Shown here: piece after piece, positions 1 through 7,853 of the stretch
How the letters are laid out: the number at the start of each line of letters is the position of its first letter
How positions within the stretch are numbered: position 1 is the first letter of the stretch
Origin: Sulfurimonas sp.
GTDB lineage: Bacteria > Campylobacterota > Campylobacteria > Campylobacterales > Sulfurimonadaceae
DNA: 9,785 bases
Reading direction: 5' to 3'
Assembly: GCA_030646745.1 (NCBI GenBank)
Contig: JAUSKV010000159.1
Coordinates: 1 to 9,785 of the forward strand
Notes under the pieces: generated by a model
Database searches by the model: none
What the model was told of the DNA's origin: nothing
The model's input: only the letters and a program-made list of their open reading frames with translations
Program-made: the position numbers and the translations under genes

Positions 1-856
1 ATCTTTCCTCCAGATACTCATGCGCCATATAACTGCTTCTGACATAGGGCGAACTTTTTATATGGGCAAACCCCATCCTCATTCCAAGCTCCCGCAACTC
101 TTCAAACCGCTCAGGGTGAACATACTCAACCACCTCTGCATGTCTGCTCGAAGGTGCAAGATACTGACCGATACTGAGATATTTGCAACCCACATGAAGC
201 AACTCTTTCATAAGCGCCGCTACCTCCTCGTCTTTCTCCCCAAAGCCAAGCATTATTCCACTCTTTATAGCAATTGTCGGATTCAAAGTTGCCAACATAT
301 GCAACACCCGCAAAGAGCGATTATACTCCGAACCTCCACGCACACCGTAGAGACGGGGCACCGTTTCAAGATTATGCCCTACAATTTCAGCTCCGCTCCT
401 AGCCACCTGCCTCAGTGCATCCCCATTTTCTAACATGTCGGGGATGAGCAGCTCCACGACAATGGAGTTATTTATAGCTTTGATGGCATCCACGGTTTGA
501 CAAAAATGTTCTGCTCCTCCATCGCTTAAATCATCCCTCGTAACGCTAGTAATAACCGCATGTCGCAGTCCAAGTTGCTTCACGGTTAAAGCAATATTTT
601 GAGGTTCATTCCTATCGACTGCAATCGGTTTTCCCTTATTCACCGCACAAAAACTGCAGGCACGGGTACAAAGTGTGCCTAAAATCAAAAAAGTCGCCTG
701 TTTTTTAGAGAAACATTCGCTGATATTCGGGCACATCGCTTCTTTGCAGACAGTATTCACCCCGCCATGCATAAACATCGACTCTAACTCCTGATTGCCG
801 CTGAGTGAGATTTTTTTGCGTAGCCACTCCGGCTTAGGTTTCATCATGTTTTGCAT
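1..856 (-). CDS. lipA: Lipoyl synthase LipA (3' end cut by window edge)
   Basis: Radical SAM enzyme that inserts two sulfurs into protein-bound octanoyl groups to make lipoyl groups. Translating the minus strand by hand gives 285 residues with no stop before the edge. The auxiliary-cluster motif CKEAMCPNISEC (Cys37, 42, 48; CX4CX5C), the radical SAM motif CTRACSFC (Cys63, 67, 70; CX3CX2C) and the C-terminal RSSY motif (273-276) are all present, so only a few residues are probably missing. The start at 856 is chosen because GGGTGGAA (862-869) lies 5 nt upstream; the in-frame ATGs at 847 and 844 lack such a site. The gene overlaps the end of the upstream lipoate-ligase-family gene by 23 nt, so the two are very likely co-transcribed and translationally coupled. 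The natural substrate here is probably the octanoylated E2 encoded on the other strand at 5439-6563. Family identity is very secure. Confidence 0.96.
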   Translation of the reverse strand, partial: MQNMMKPKPEWLRKKISLSGNQELESMFMHGGVNTVCKEAMCPNISECFSKKQATFLILGTLCTRACSFCAVNKGKPIAVDRNEPQNIALTVKQLGLRHAVITSVTRDDLSDGGAEHFCQTVDAIKAINNSIVVELLIPDMLENGDALRQVARSGAEIVGHNLETVPRLYGVRGGSEYNRSLRVLHMLATLNPTIAIKSGIMLGFGEKDEEVAALMKELLHVGCKYLSIGQYLAPSSRHAEVVEYVHPERFEELRELGMRMGFAHIKSSPYVRSSYMAHEYLEER

Positions 857-1622
857 CTATATTCCACCCTTTTTGACTGTATTTATTTACTAAAAGTTCG
901 TATGAGCGCTCTTTTTCTGATAAGCCGAGCGTGTCCCATGTAAGAGTAGCATCAAAAGTTTTTTTAAACATTTCGAGCAACCTATCTGTAAGCCGTTCAG
1001 GTGTTATCGCTTGTTGCAATCTATCTAAAGAAGCCGCAACTCCCAGACCCGACTCTTCCAAAAACAGATCTTCAAACAGCTCACTGTTAAGGCTGATAGG
1101 AATAGTTCCATGTTGAAACAGCACATCTCTACTGTAGCGTTGCGCATTTCCGCCCATCTTCTTGCCATCTATTAGGATGTCATAGGGTTCATAGGATGCC
1201 AAACAGAAATTTGACTTTGAAGTTTGCAGTTTCAAATCATGTGCAAATGCAGCATTTAAACCCAACTTTTTATAAAGTTCTAGGAGAAAGCCGCACAGAT
1301 ATTCGTAACTTTTTTTTACTCCCAAATCTTTCAAACTCTCTCTGGGAAGTATCAATGTATAGGACAAATCCCCGCCATGCATCAGCACCCCGCCACCTGT
1401 CATACGGCGGACATGCGAGAGTTTCTCCTTTTGAAGAGTTTTCAAATTAAGAGCGCTCTTCACATCTGAGAATCTACCAAAACTAAGCGAACGCTCCCAT
1501 CTGTAAAGTCTAAGAATCGGCAGACTCTCCTTTGAAAACTTTTGCAAAAGAGCCTCATCCACTGCCATGTTATACTGCGCTGATCCAACTCCCGTATCAA
1601 TGAATCGCCATAACTTCAACAT
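834..1622 (-). CDS. Lipoate-protein ligase A family protein, probably a LipM-type octanoyltransferase
   Basis: Single BPL/LplA catalytic domain, 262 aa, attaching octanoyl or lipoyl groups to E2 or GcvH lysines. Family signatures seen: WRFID near the N terminus followed by NMAVDEALL (18-26), the RRMTGGG loop (72-78) with H82 and D85, the GKKMGGNAQ lysine motif (153-161; K155 in the catalytic position) and QHGTI (170-174). Cys140 sits 15 residues before K155, the spacing I recall for the catalytic cysteine of Bacillus LipM. LipM moves octanoate from acyl carrier protein by an acyl-enzyme thioester, whereas LplA ligases use ATP and do not need this cysteine. No C-terminal LplA accessory domain is visible. 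An AAAGGGG ribosome site (1629-1635) precedes the ATG. Overlap with lipA supports a de novo octanoyl-then-sulfur pathway, so I favour LipM activity; lipoate scavenging is not excluded. Family assignment is firm, subtype is inference. Confidence 0.9.
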   Translation of the reverse strand: MLKLWRFIDTGVGSAQYNMAVDEALLQKFSKESLPILRLYRWERSLSFGRFSDVKSALNLKTLQKEKLSHVRRMTGGGVLMHGGDLSYTLILPRESLKDLGVKKSYEYLCGFLLELYKKLGLNAAFAHDLKLQTSKSNFCLASYEPYDILIDGKKMGGNAQRYSRDVLFQHGTIPISLNSELFEDLFLEESGLGVAASLDRLQQAITPERLTDRLLEMFKKTFDATLTWDTLGLSEKERSYELLVNKYSQKGWNIDAKHDET

Positions 1623-1656
1623 AAAAAACCCCTTTGTGGATTTAACATAAAATTTA

Positions 1657-1686
1657 TTGTTTTCTATGTAATTGTGTTATTATACT
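1657..1686 (+). promoter_or_regulatory. Predicted sigma70-type promoter for the acsA-pdh operon
   Basis: TTGTTT (1657-1662), an 18-nt spacer and TATACT (1681-1686) form a plausible promoter. The start would be near 1693, about 36 nt before the acsA ATG, and AAAGGG (1717-1722) is the ribosome site. The -10 shares four bases with the minus-strand -10, so the two promoters probably cannot be occupied at once. Confidence 0.45.
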
Positions 1687-1707
1687 GCTTAAATTAAAGA
1701 GAATCAA
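1679..1707 (-). promoter_or_regulatory. Predicted sigma70-type promoter for the lipM-like/lipA pair
   Basis: Reading the minus strand, TTGATT (1707-1702) is followed after exactly 17 nt by a perfect TATAAT (1684-1679). This would start transcription near 1672 and give a leader of about 50 nt before the ATG at 1622. The -10 overlaps the -10 of the plus-strand promoter. Confidence 0.5.
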
Positions 1708-1728
1708 CATACTTTCAAAGGGTGTGAA

Positions 1729-3480
1729 ATGAATAAGAAGTGGATTGAAAAGAGTATAAATAAATTTCCTGTTGAACCGAATTTGATTAATTATGCACAT
1801 GTTTACAAAGAGTTTCGTTGGGAAGGTGTTGCTGACGAATTTGAGGGAGTGCCTGCAGGTGGCTTAAATATCGCACATGAAGCGATTGACAGACATGCTA
1901 ATGGAGCATTGGCAGAGAAAACTGCTCTGCTCTGGCTGGGGCAAAACGGAGAGAGAAAAACATACTCTTTTGCTCAAATGAAAAAAGAGACGGCAAAGTT
2001 TGCGAATGTTCTGAAAACTTTAGGCATCTCAAAGGGCGAAAGAGTTTTTACCCTCTCTCCTCGCATTCCACAACTCTACATCTCTGTTATAGGAGTACTC
2101 AAAAATCAGAGTGTTCTTTGCCCTCTCTTCTCGCAGTTTGGACCCGAACCGATACTTCAGCGCATGTTGCGTGGCGATGCAAAAGTGCTCTTAACCACAA
2201 AAGCACTCTTTGAAAAAAAGGTGGTTCCGATTTTAGAAAAACTCCCCGAACTTCACTACATTCTCCTCTTTGACACCGAAACACATGAGAGCGAAAAAGT
2301 GCTCTCTTTTTCTCGTCTAATGGAGGAAGCCTCAGACACATTTGAGATACCCTACACAGACCCCGAGGATATGTCCATTCTGCATTTTACAAGCGGAACA
2401 ACAGGAATGCCAAAGGGAGTGGTACATGTGCATAAAGCCGTATATACCCACTGGATGAGCGGAAAATATGTACTTGATTTTCATCCAAATGACAACTACT
2501 GGTGTACCGCCGACCCCGGCTGGGTGACCGGAACTTCCTACGGAATTATCACACCATGGATACACGGAATGACAAACATAGTGGATGAGAGTGAGTTTGA
2601 TGCCGCCAGATGGTACAAAATACTCCAAGATGAGAAGGTAACCGTCTGGTACACGGCTCCTACAGCGATTCGCCGTCTTATGAGGATAGATTCTGAACCG
2701 ACAAAAGAGTATGACCTCTCCCATCTTCGCCTTATTCAGAGCGTGGGAGAACCCCTGAATCCTGAAGCCGTTCTATGGGGCAAGGAGAAACTGGGACTCC
2801 CTATCCATGATAACTGGTGGCAGACGGAGACGGGCGGAATTATGATTGCAAATCTTATCTCTCAAACTATCCGTCCGGGTTCCATGGGCAGAACTCTTCC
2901 CGGCATCGAAGCAGGCATCGTACATCAAAATGAGGATGGAACTATTACTGAGGTGAACGAGCCAAACAAAGAGGGTGAGTTAGCTCTCAAAGTCGGCTTT
3001 CCCTCTCTCTTTCGAGGTTATCTCCATACAGAGGAGAAGTACAAAAGCTGTTTTGTCGGAGAGTGGTACATAAGCGGTGATTTGGCGTACAAAGATGAGG
3101 ATGGATATTATTGGTTTGTGGGACGAGCGGATGACATTATCAAAACCTCCGGTCACATGGTGGGTCCTTTTGAGGTTGAAAGCGCTCTTATGGAACACCC
3201 TGCAGTTGCAGAAGCCGGAGTTATCGGTAAGCCTGACGAGATGATTGGTCAGTTGGTCAAAGCTTTTGTAACGCTCAAATCCGGATACACTCCAAGCAAT
3301 GCGCTGATGCATGAATTAATAGGTTTTGGACGCAAAAAACTGGGCGTTGCCGTAGCACCCAAAGAGATAGAGTTTCAACAAAATCTGCCAAAAACCAGAA
3401 GCGGAAAGATTATGCGAAGAGTTCTAAAAGCACGCGAAATGGGGTTGCCGGAGGGCGACACCTCAACGTTGGAAGATTAA
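1729..3480 (+). CDS. acsA: Acetyl-CoA synthetase (AMP-forming), Bacillus AcsA-like
   Basis: Cytosolic acyl-AMP-forming ligase converting acetate, ATP and CoA to acetyl-CoA. At 583 aa it is shorter than the ~650-aa enteric Acs and matches the ~570-aa Bacillus AcsA type across its length, including a similar GDxSTxED C terminus. Motifs: P-loop [10 protein letters not shown] (221-230), [12 protein letters not shown] (258-269), GEPLNP (340-345), WWQTETGG (363-370), the SGD core (449-451), [11 protein letters not shown] (465-475) and PKTRSGK (554-560). K560 is the conserved adenylation lysine, often controlled by acetylation in this family. W364 matches the pocket tryptophan that limits Acs to short acyl chains. 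It leads the operon and lies 11 nt before the E1 alpha ATG, which has its own AGGAG site. Acting beside pyruvate dehydrogenase, it would give a second route to acetyl-CoA. Propionate may be a side substrate. Confidence 0.92.
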   Translation: MNKKWIEKSINKFPVEPNLINYAHVYKEFRWEGVADEFEGVPAGGLNIAHEAIDRHANGALAEKTALLWLGQNGERKTYSFAQMKKETAKFANVLKTLGISKGERVFTLSPRIPQLYISVIGVLKNQSVLCPLFSQFGPEPILQRMLRGDAKVLLTTKALFEKKVVPILEKLPELHYILLFDTETHESEKVLSFSRLMEEASDTFEIPYTDPEDMSILHFTSGTTGMPKGVVHVHKAVYTHWMSGKYVLDFHPNDNYWCTADPGWVTGTSYGIITPWIHGMTNIVDESEFDAARWYKILQDEKVTVWYTAPTAIRRLMRIDSEPTKEYDLSHLRLIQSVGEPLNPEAVLWGKEKLGLPIHDNWWQTETGGIMIANLISQTIRPGSMGRTLPGIEAGIVHQNEDGTITEVNEPNKEGELALKVGFPSLFRGYLHTEEKYKSCFVGEWYISGDLAYKDEDGYYWFVGRADDIIKTSGHMVGPFEVESALMEHPAVAEAGVIGKPDEMIGQLVKAFVTLKSGYTPSNALMHELIGFGRKKLGVAVAPKEIEFQQNLPKTRSGKIMRRVLKAREMGLPEGDTSTLED

Positions 3481-3491
3481 AGGAGCGATGC

Positions 3492-4466
3492 ATGGAACTT
3501 GATTTTAACAGAGCAAAAGAGTTTTTCAAAGGGATGCTTTTCATTCGCAGATTTGAAGAGAGATGTGTAGAGCTTTACTCCAACCAAAAAATTCGCGGCT
3601 TTTTGCATCTCTACATTGGAGAAGAGGCGATTGCAGTAGGGCTTATGAGTGCGCTGAGCGAAGAGGATGCCATATTTGCAACCTACCGTGAACATGGGCA
3701 TGCACTCGCACGAGGTGTGAGTGCAAAAACAATTATGGCAGAGATGTTCGGCAAAATGGAGGGGTGTTCACGAGGGCGCGGCGGTTCTATGCACCTTTTT
3801 AACGCTGCAACAAGATTTTACGGCGGCAGTGCAATTGTCGCCGGCGCTCTGCCTCTTGCCGTAGGAATGGCGCTCGCAGATAAGATGATGAAGCGAAACC
3901 GAGTTACGGTGTGTATTTTTGGAGACGGTGCCGTGGCTGAGGGGGAGTTTCATGAGTCCCTCAACCTAGCCGCTCTGTGGAGGCTTCCGGTTTTGTTTGT
4001 TTGCGAAAACAACAGATATGCCATGGGAACAGCTTTAACACTTACCGAGTCTGAGACAAACATTTATAAAAAAGCAGTCTCCTATAAAATAAACTCAAAA
4101 CAAATAGATGGAATGCGCGTTATGGATGTAGCCGAGGCGGCAAAAGAGGCTATTGCATATATTCACTCAGAGAAAGCTCCCATGTTTTTGGAGTGCCTCA
4201 CCTACCGTTTTCGCGCCCACTCCATGTTTGATGCCGAACTCTACCGCCAAAAAGCAGAGGTTGATGAGTGGAAGAAGAGAGACCCTCTTATACTCTTTGA
4301 AGAGAGTCTCAAAGAGAAAAATCTATGGTCTGCAATAAACAAAGCAGAGATAGAAGATGAGATAAAAATCACGATTGACGAGGCGGTTGCATTTGCAGAG
4401 AATGGAACACTTGAACCGATAGAGGATTTAGAGAAATTTGTATATTCGGAGGCACGCCATGGATAA
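3492..4466 (+). CDS. pdhA: Pyruvate dehydrogenase E1 component, alpha subunit
   Basis: Thiamine-diphosphate-dependent alpha subunit (324 aa) of an alpha2beta2 E1, which decarboxylates pyruvate and passes the acetyl group to the E2 lipoyl arm. The ThDP/Mg motif runs from GDG (144-146) to NN (173-174). The following NNRYAMGT resembles pyruvate dehydrogenases rather than acetoin (NNGYAE-type) or branched-chain (NNGYAIST-type) enzymes as I know them. A phosphorylation-loop-like segment, [10 protein letters not shown] (238-247), matches the PDH TYRxxGHSMSD pattern with alanine for glycine. [11 protein letters not shown] (65-75) is the usual substrate/cofactor loop. The ribosome site AGGAG (3481-3485) begins right after the acsA stop. 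The last 8 nt overlap the E1 beta start. Acetoin dehydrogenase is the main alternative because acetate-CoA synthetase genes also accompany aco operons, but the residues favour pyruvate. Confidence 0.88.
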   Translation: MELDFNRAKEFFKGMLFIRRFEERCVELYSNQKIRGFLHLYIGEEAIAVGLMSALSEEDAIFATYREHGHALARGVSAKTIMAEMFGKMEGCSRGRGGSMHLFNAATRFYGGSAIVAGALPLAVGMALADKMMKRNRVTVCIFGDGAVAEGEFHESLNLAALWRLPVLFVCENNRYAMGTALTLTESETNIYKKAVSYKINSKQIDGMRVMDVAEAAKEAIAYIHSEKAPMFLECLTYRFRAHSMFDAELYRQKAEVDEWKKRDPLILFEESLKEKNLWSAINKAEIEDEIKITIDEAVAFAENGTLEPIEDLEKFVYSEARHG

Positions 4467-5442
4467 TATCACTACCTACCGTGAAGCGGTCAAAGAGGCT
4501 ATCCGAAAAGCGATGCATGAAGATGAACGCGTATTTCTGATGGGCGAGGATGTCGGTCATTATGGCGGCTGTTATGCAGTGAGCATGGGACTTTTAGAGG
4601 AGTTTGGAGCTGAGCGAATTATAGATACGCCGCTGAGCGAATCAGCTTTTACGGGAGCCGGAATCGGGGCGGCGATGAACGGCATGCGCCCAATTGTTGA
4701 GATAATGACCGTAAATTTCAGTCTTTTAGCACTTGACCAGATTATGAACAACGCCGCAACTCTGCTTCACATGTCGGGCGGTCAATTTAATGTTCCTCTG
4801 GTTATCCGCATGGCAACCGGCGGCGGCAAACAACTCGCAGCACAACACTCTCATTCGCTTGAAGGATGGTTTGCCCACATTCCTGGATTGAAAGTTTTAA
4901 CTCCTGCGACTATTCAGGATGCTTATGAGATGGTTGGATTAGCATTGAGCGACCCTGACCCGGTACTTATTTTTGAAAACGCTCTGCTCTATAACTCTAA
5001 AGGTTCTCTCGATATGAATGCAATACCCACACCTATCGGAAAAGCGCTTATCCATAAAGCAGGCAAAGATATAACGATTATAACCTATGGAATAAGCCTC
5101 TTCAAAGCACTTGAAGCCTCCAAAACTTTGGCAGAGGTGGGAATCGATGTAGAGGTAATTGATTTGCGCTCCCTTCGCCCTCTGGATAATGAGACAATCA
5201 TGAACTCCATCAAAAAAACGCACAGAGTTATAATCGTAGATGAGGGGTGGAAGTCAGGAAGTATCTCTGCCGAGATTATGGCGCGCATTAATGAACAGGC
5301 TTTTTATGAGCTGGATGCACCGATGGAACGCATCTGCACCGTAGAAGTTCCCCTCCCCTATGCGAAACATCTTGAAGATGCAGCCCTGCCGCAGCCCCAA
5401 AAGATTGTTGCTATGGCAAAAAAAATGATGAGTAAATTATGA
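4459..5442 (+). CDS. pdhB: Pyruvate dehydrogenase E1 component, beta subunit
   Basis: Partner of the preceding alpha subunit, 327 aa, with the transketolase pyrimidine-binding domain in the first half and the transketolase C-terminal domain from about residue 195. Seen: [10 protein letters not shown] (28-37), [17 protein letters not shown] (56-72) with E61 as the likely glutamate that activates the ThDP aminopyrimidine ring, and [12 protein letters not shown] (127-138) with H130 in the conserved histidine position. The [10 protein letters not shown] and DTPxxExAFTGxGIGAAM patterns are shared with chloroplast-type PdhB. I chose the ATG at 4459 because CGGAGG (4447-4452) is 6 nt upstream; an in-frame TTG at 4438 would place that site inside the gene. 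It overlaps E1 alpha by 8 nt and E2 by 4 nt (ATGA), so the three subunits should be made in coupled amounts. Confidence 0.9.
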   Translation: MDNITTYREAVKEAIRKAMHEDERVFLMGEDVGHYGGCYAVSMGLLEEFGAERIIDTPLSESAFTGAGIGAAMNGMRPIVEIMTVNFSLLALDQIMNNAATLLHMSGGQFNVPLVIRMATGGGKQLAAQHSHSLEGWFAHIPGLKVLTPATIQDAYEMVGLALSDPDPVLIFENALLYNSKGSLDMNAIPTPIGKALIHKAGKDITIITYGISLFKALEASKTLAEVGIDVEVIDLRSLRPLDNETIMNSIKKTHRVIIVDEGWKSGSISAEIMARINEQAFYELDAPMERICTVEVPLPYAKHLEDAALPQPQKIVAMAKKMMSKL

Positions 5443-6563
5443 GCCAATTTTTAATGCCTAGCTTAGGCGCAGACATGGAGTCCGCTGTTTTGATGGAGTG
5501 GCATGTTAAAGAGGGCGATGCAGTTAAAAAGGGGCAGATTATTGCCGAAGTTGAGACTAGCAAAGGGGTGATTGAGATTGAAGTTTTTGAAGAGGGCATA
5601 GTAGAAAAACTTCTTGTAACACCCGAGACCGAATGTAGTGTCGGCATGCCTCTGGCAATCATAGTTTCGAGCTCTGAGAGTATCGCACAAACAGAAGAGA
5701 CTAAACATGAGACTATAACAAAAGAGCAGAATCTATCTCATGAGGAGCGTATAAAAATTTCTCCTGCTGCCCATAAAAGAGCAGATGAACTAGGTGTAGA
5801 TTTGAATAAAATCACTCCTTTAGAGGGTGTGATACAACTAAGCCAAGTGGAGGCGGTTGCCCCAACTAAGGTAGAAGCTCCCAAACATGCAGAAGCCAAA
5901 GAGGGAATGCGTCAAGCTATTGCAGCCGCCATGAGCCGTTCTAACGCCGAAATACCGCACTACTACCTTGCAACATCCATCAACATGACGCCCGCTTTGG
6001 AGTATCTACAAGAGTTAAACAGAGAACGAAGCATAAAAGAGAGAATACTTCCAATCGCTCTTTTGATTCGTGCAGTTGTGCTCTCTCTCAAAGAGGTTCC
6101 ACAGCTCAACGGTTTTTGGCAAAACTCTGAAATGCAGATTAGCAAAGAGATTCATCCGGGCATAGCCATAGCACTACGGGGAGGAGGATTGATTACTCCG
6201 GCATTAATAGATGCACAAAATATGAATCTGAGCGATACGATGAACGCTCTGAGTGAGTTGATAACACGCACACGCTCAAGAAAACTTCGCTCGGGCGAGA
6301 TGACAAAACAGACTATTACAATCACAAATTTGGGTGATTTGGGAGTAGAGAGTGTCTATGGTGTTATTTATCCTCCGCAACTGGCAATTGTCGGATTTGG
6401 AGCCATCATGGAGAAACCTTGGGCTGAGGGGGATGCGCTTTGTGTCAGAAAAGTCATGCGTGCTACACTCGCAGGCGACCACCGTGCCACGGACGGGCGC
6501 ATTGGAGCGCTCTTTTTAGAGAAGTTAAATCAATATTTACAAAAACCTGAGGAGCTATTATGA
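5439..6563 (+). CDS. pdhC: Pyruvate dehydrogenase E2, dihydrolipoamide acetyltransferase
   Basis: Core of the PDH complex, carrying the acetyl group on a swinging lipoyl arm and passing it to CoA. The 374 residues divide into one N-terminal lipoyl domain (1-76) with the modification site ETSKG (39-43; K42), a charged linker, a peripheral-subunit-binding segment beginning [17 protein letters not shown] (106-122), a second linker, and the acyltransferase domain (from about 155) with catalytic DHRATDG (347-353; H348, D352). The lysine context is TSKG instead of the commoner TDKA. The subunit-binding segment lacks the usual GTGxxGRI half. The true HRxxDG domain separates it from the alpha/beta-hydrolase-type AcoC of some acetoin operons. 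No E3 gene is present nearby, so a lipoamide dehydrogenase must come from elsewhere. K42 is the expected target of the divergent lipoylation genes. ATGA overlaps join it to both neighbours. Confidence 0.9.
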   Translation: MSQFLMPSLGADMESAVLMEWHVKEGDAVKKGQIIAEVETSKGVIEIEVFEEGIVEKLLVTPETECSVGMPLAIIVSSSESIAQTEETKHETITKEQNLSHEERIKISPAAHKRADELGVDLNKITPLEGVIQLSQVEAVAPTKVEAPKHAEAKEGMRQAIAAAMSRSNAEIPHYYLATSINMTPALEYLQELNRERSIKERILPIALLIRAVVLSLKEVPQLNGFWQNSEMQISKEIHPGIAIALRGGGLITPALIDAQNMNLSDTMNALSELITRTRSRKLRSGEMTKQTITITNLGDLGVESVYGVIYPPQLAIVGFGAIMEKPWAEGDALCVRKVMRATLAGDHRATDGRIGALFLEKLNQYLQKPEELL

Positions 6564-6802
6564 CAAAAGATGAAATTAAGCGTATGATAATTGAGCAGAT
6601 TTTAGAAGTTGCGCCCGATATAAGTGTGGATGAGATTACGCCGGACGGGAGTTTGCAACGCTCTTTGGAGATTGATTCATTCGATTTTTTAAAAATACTT
6701 ACTGCTATGCATGAAAAAACAGGTGTTGAAGTCCCCGAGTCTGACTACGCAAAAGTTGCCACACTTGAGAGCATGACAGGCTATTTTGCCGCACATTTAT
6801 AA
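6560..6802 (+). CDS. Acyl carrier protein, PDH-operon-linked
   Basis: An 80-aa acidic, mostly helical protein of the phosphopantetheine carrier family. The carrier serine is S40 in the motif EIDSFDFL (37-44); the phenylalanine after serine departs from the DSL of the fatty-acid AcpP. The C-terminal part, with VPESDY and ATLESM, fits helices III-IV of carrier proteins. Its ATG overlaps the E2 stop (ATGA), and GAGGAG (6549-6554) lies 5 nt upstream, so it is made together with E2. An isolated carrier here, without fatty-acid-synthesis genes, suggests a dedicated role. The simplest is holding the octanoyl (or shorter) chain used to lipoylate E2, as mitochondrial ACP does; another is acting as an acyl acceptor from E2. 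Both are inference. The family call is secure, the partner is unknown. Confidence 0.85.
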   Translation: MTKDEIKRMIIEQILEVAPDISVDEITPDGSLQRSLEIDSFDFLKILTAMHEKTGVEVPESDYAKVATLESMTGYFAAHL

Positions 6803-6827
6803 AATATATTTGTAAGAGGAGATTAAA

Positions 6828-7853
6828 ATGAAACATACTGCATGGCTAAGTAAAAAACTCAAAAGCGGCAAGATTATGTGTGAGGCTTGCGCGCACTCTT
6901 GCACGCTTGACGAGGGCGAATATGGGATTTGCGGGGTGAGAAGAGTCGAGGATGGAGAATTAAGACTTCTCGTATATGGGGTTGCTGCGGCTGTAAATGT
7001 TGACCCTGTAGAAAAAAAACCGATGTTTCACTTTTTACCAAAAAGCAGAGCCTTTTCGGTTGGAACAGTGGGGTGCAACTTCTCATGTAAGTTTTGTCAA
7101 AACTACGATATATCTCAATACCCTAAAGAGCATAATCATCAGATTATCGGTCAGGAGTTCCCACCAAATGAAATTGTCGAACTCGCAATTACAAACAGAT
7201 GTGAGTCCATAGCATATACCTACAATGAGCCTGTTGTTTTTTTTGAATATACCTATGACACGGCGAAGCTTGCAAAAGATAGAGGACTGAAAAATATCTA
7301 TGTCACAAGCGGTTATGAGACAAAAAAAGCTATTGATTTGCTCGCTCCCTACATTGACGGAATGAATATTGACATCAAATCTTTTAGTGATAAGTTTTAC
7401 AAAGAGATATGCGGCTCACACCTCAAACCGGTACTTGAAGCTGTAAAGTATGCACATGAAAAAGGAATTTGGGTCGAGATTACAACTCTTCTTATCGAAG
7501 GTAAAAACGACTCGGATGAGGAGATTCGGGGGATTGCAAAATTTATCGCTTCTATTGACACATCCATGCCATGGCACCTCTCAGCTTTTCACCCTATGTA
7601 CAAGATGCTAGATGTCCCAAGAACTTCCTCCGCAACCCTTCACAGAGCCTATAAAATTGCTCAGGAGGAGGGACTGAACTATGTTTATGTAGGAAATATT
7701 GATGATAACGATTATGAGTCAACCTACTGTCCAAGCTGTAAAAATAAGGTAATAGAGAGAAGCGGCAATATCGGTCAATTTGTAACCAATCATCTTGATG
7801 AGAACGGAACCTGTCCGCACTGCGGCTATAACCTTAAAGGGGTGTGGGAATAA
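6828..7853 (+). CDS. amrS: AmmeMemoRadiSam-system radical SAM enzyme AmrS
   Basis: Radical SAM protein of 341 aa, of the type often mislabelled pyruvate formate-lyase activating enzyme. The cluster motif is CNFSCKFC (C83, C87, C90), followed by QNYDIS. An N-terminal cysteine set (C18, C21, C25, C35) and C-terminal CPSC (C301, C304) and CPHC (C329, C332) could bind zinc or a second iron-sulfur cluster. TYNEPVVFFEY (131-141), NIDIKSF (180-186) and WHLSAFHP (249-256) are characteristic of AmrS-like enzymes. The family is named for genomic association with AMMECR1 (AmrA) and Memo (AmrB); its reaction is not settled to my knowledge, and neither partner gene lies in this window. AAGAGGAG (6814-6821) precedes the ATG; the 25-nt gap to the ACP stop suggests continuation of the same operon. 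It shares its last base with the pcm start, which hints at a joint role. Confidence 0.87.
   Translation: MKHTAWLSKKLKSGKIMCEACAHSCTLDEGEYGICGVRRVEDGELRLLVYGVAAAVNVDPVEKKPMFHFLPKSRAFSVGTVGCNFSCKFCQNYDISQYPKEHNHQIIGQEFPPNEIVELAITNRCESIAYTYNEPVVFFEYTYDTAKLAKDRGLKNIYVTSGYETKKAIDLLAPYIDGMNIDIKSFSDKFYKEICGSHLKPVLEAVKYAHEKGIWVEITTLLIEGKNDSDEEIRGIAKFIASIDTSMPWHLSAFHPMYKMLDVPRTSSATLHRAYKIAQEEGLNYVYVGNIDDNDYESTYCPSCKNKVIERSGNIGQFVTNHLDENGTCPHCGYNLKGVWE

Noticed and set aside
20..433. Plus-strand open frame of 137 codons at the left edge
   Set aside because: It lies antisense to lipA, whose minus-strand translation has all family motifs; the plus-strand product shows no recognisable domain.
2332..2724. 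Long minus-strand open frames inside acsA
   Set aside because: They are antisense to a fully conserved synthetase and have low-complexity, cysteine/histidine-scattered products with no family features.
4438..4458. In-frame TTG start extending E1 beta by 7 residues
   Set aside because: The strong CGGAGG ribosome site (4447-4452) lies between it and the ATG at 4459, which matches the usual start of the family.
5439..6563. E2 as an AcoC-type acetoin-system hydrolase fold protein
   Set aside because: The C-terminal half has the acyltransferase HRxxDG motif (348-353), not an alpha/beta hydrolase serine motif.
7844..7852. In-frame GTG start for pcm
   Set aside because: It is only one base from the AAAGGGG site, while the ATG at 7853 is well spaced and forms a TAATG coupling with amrS.
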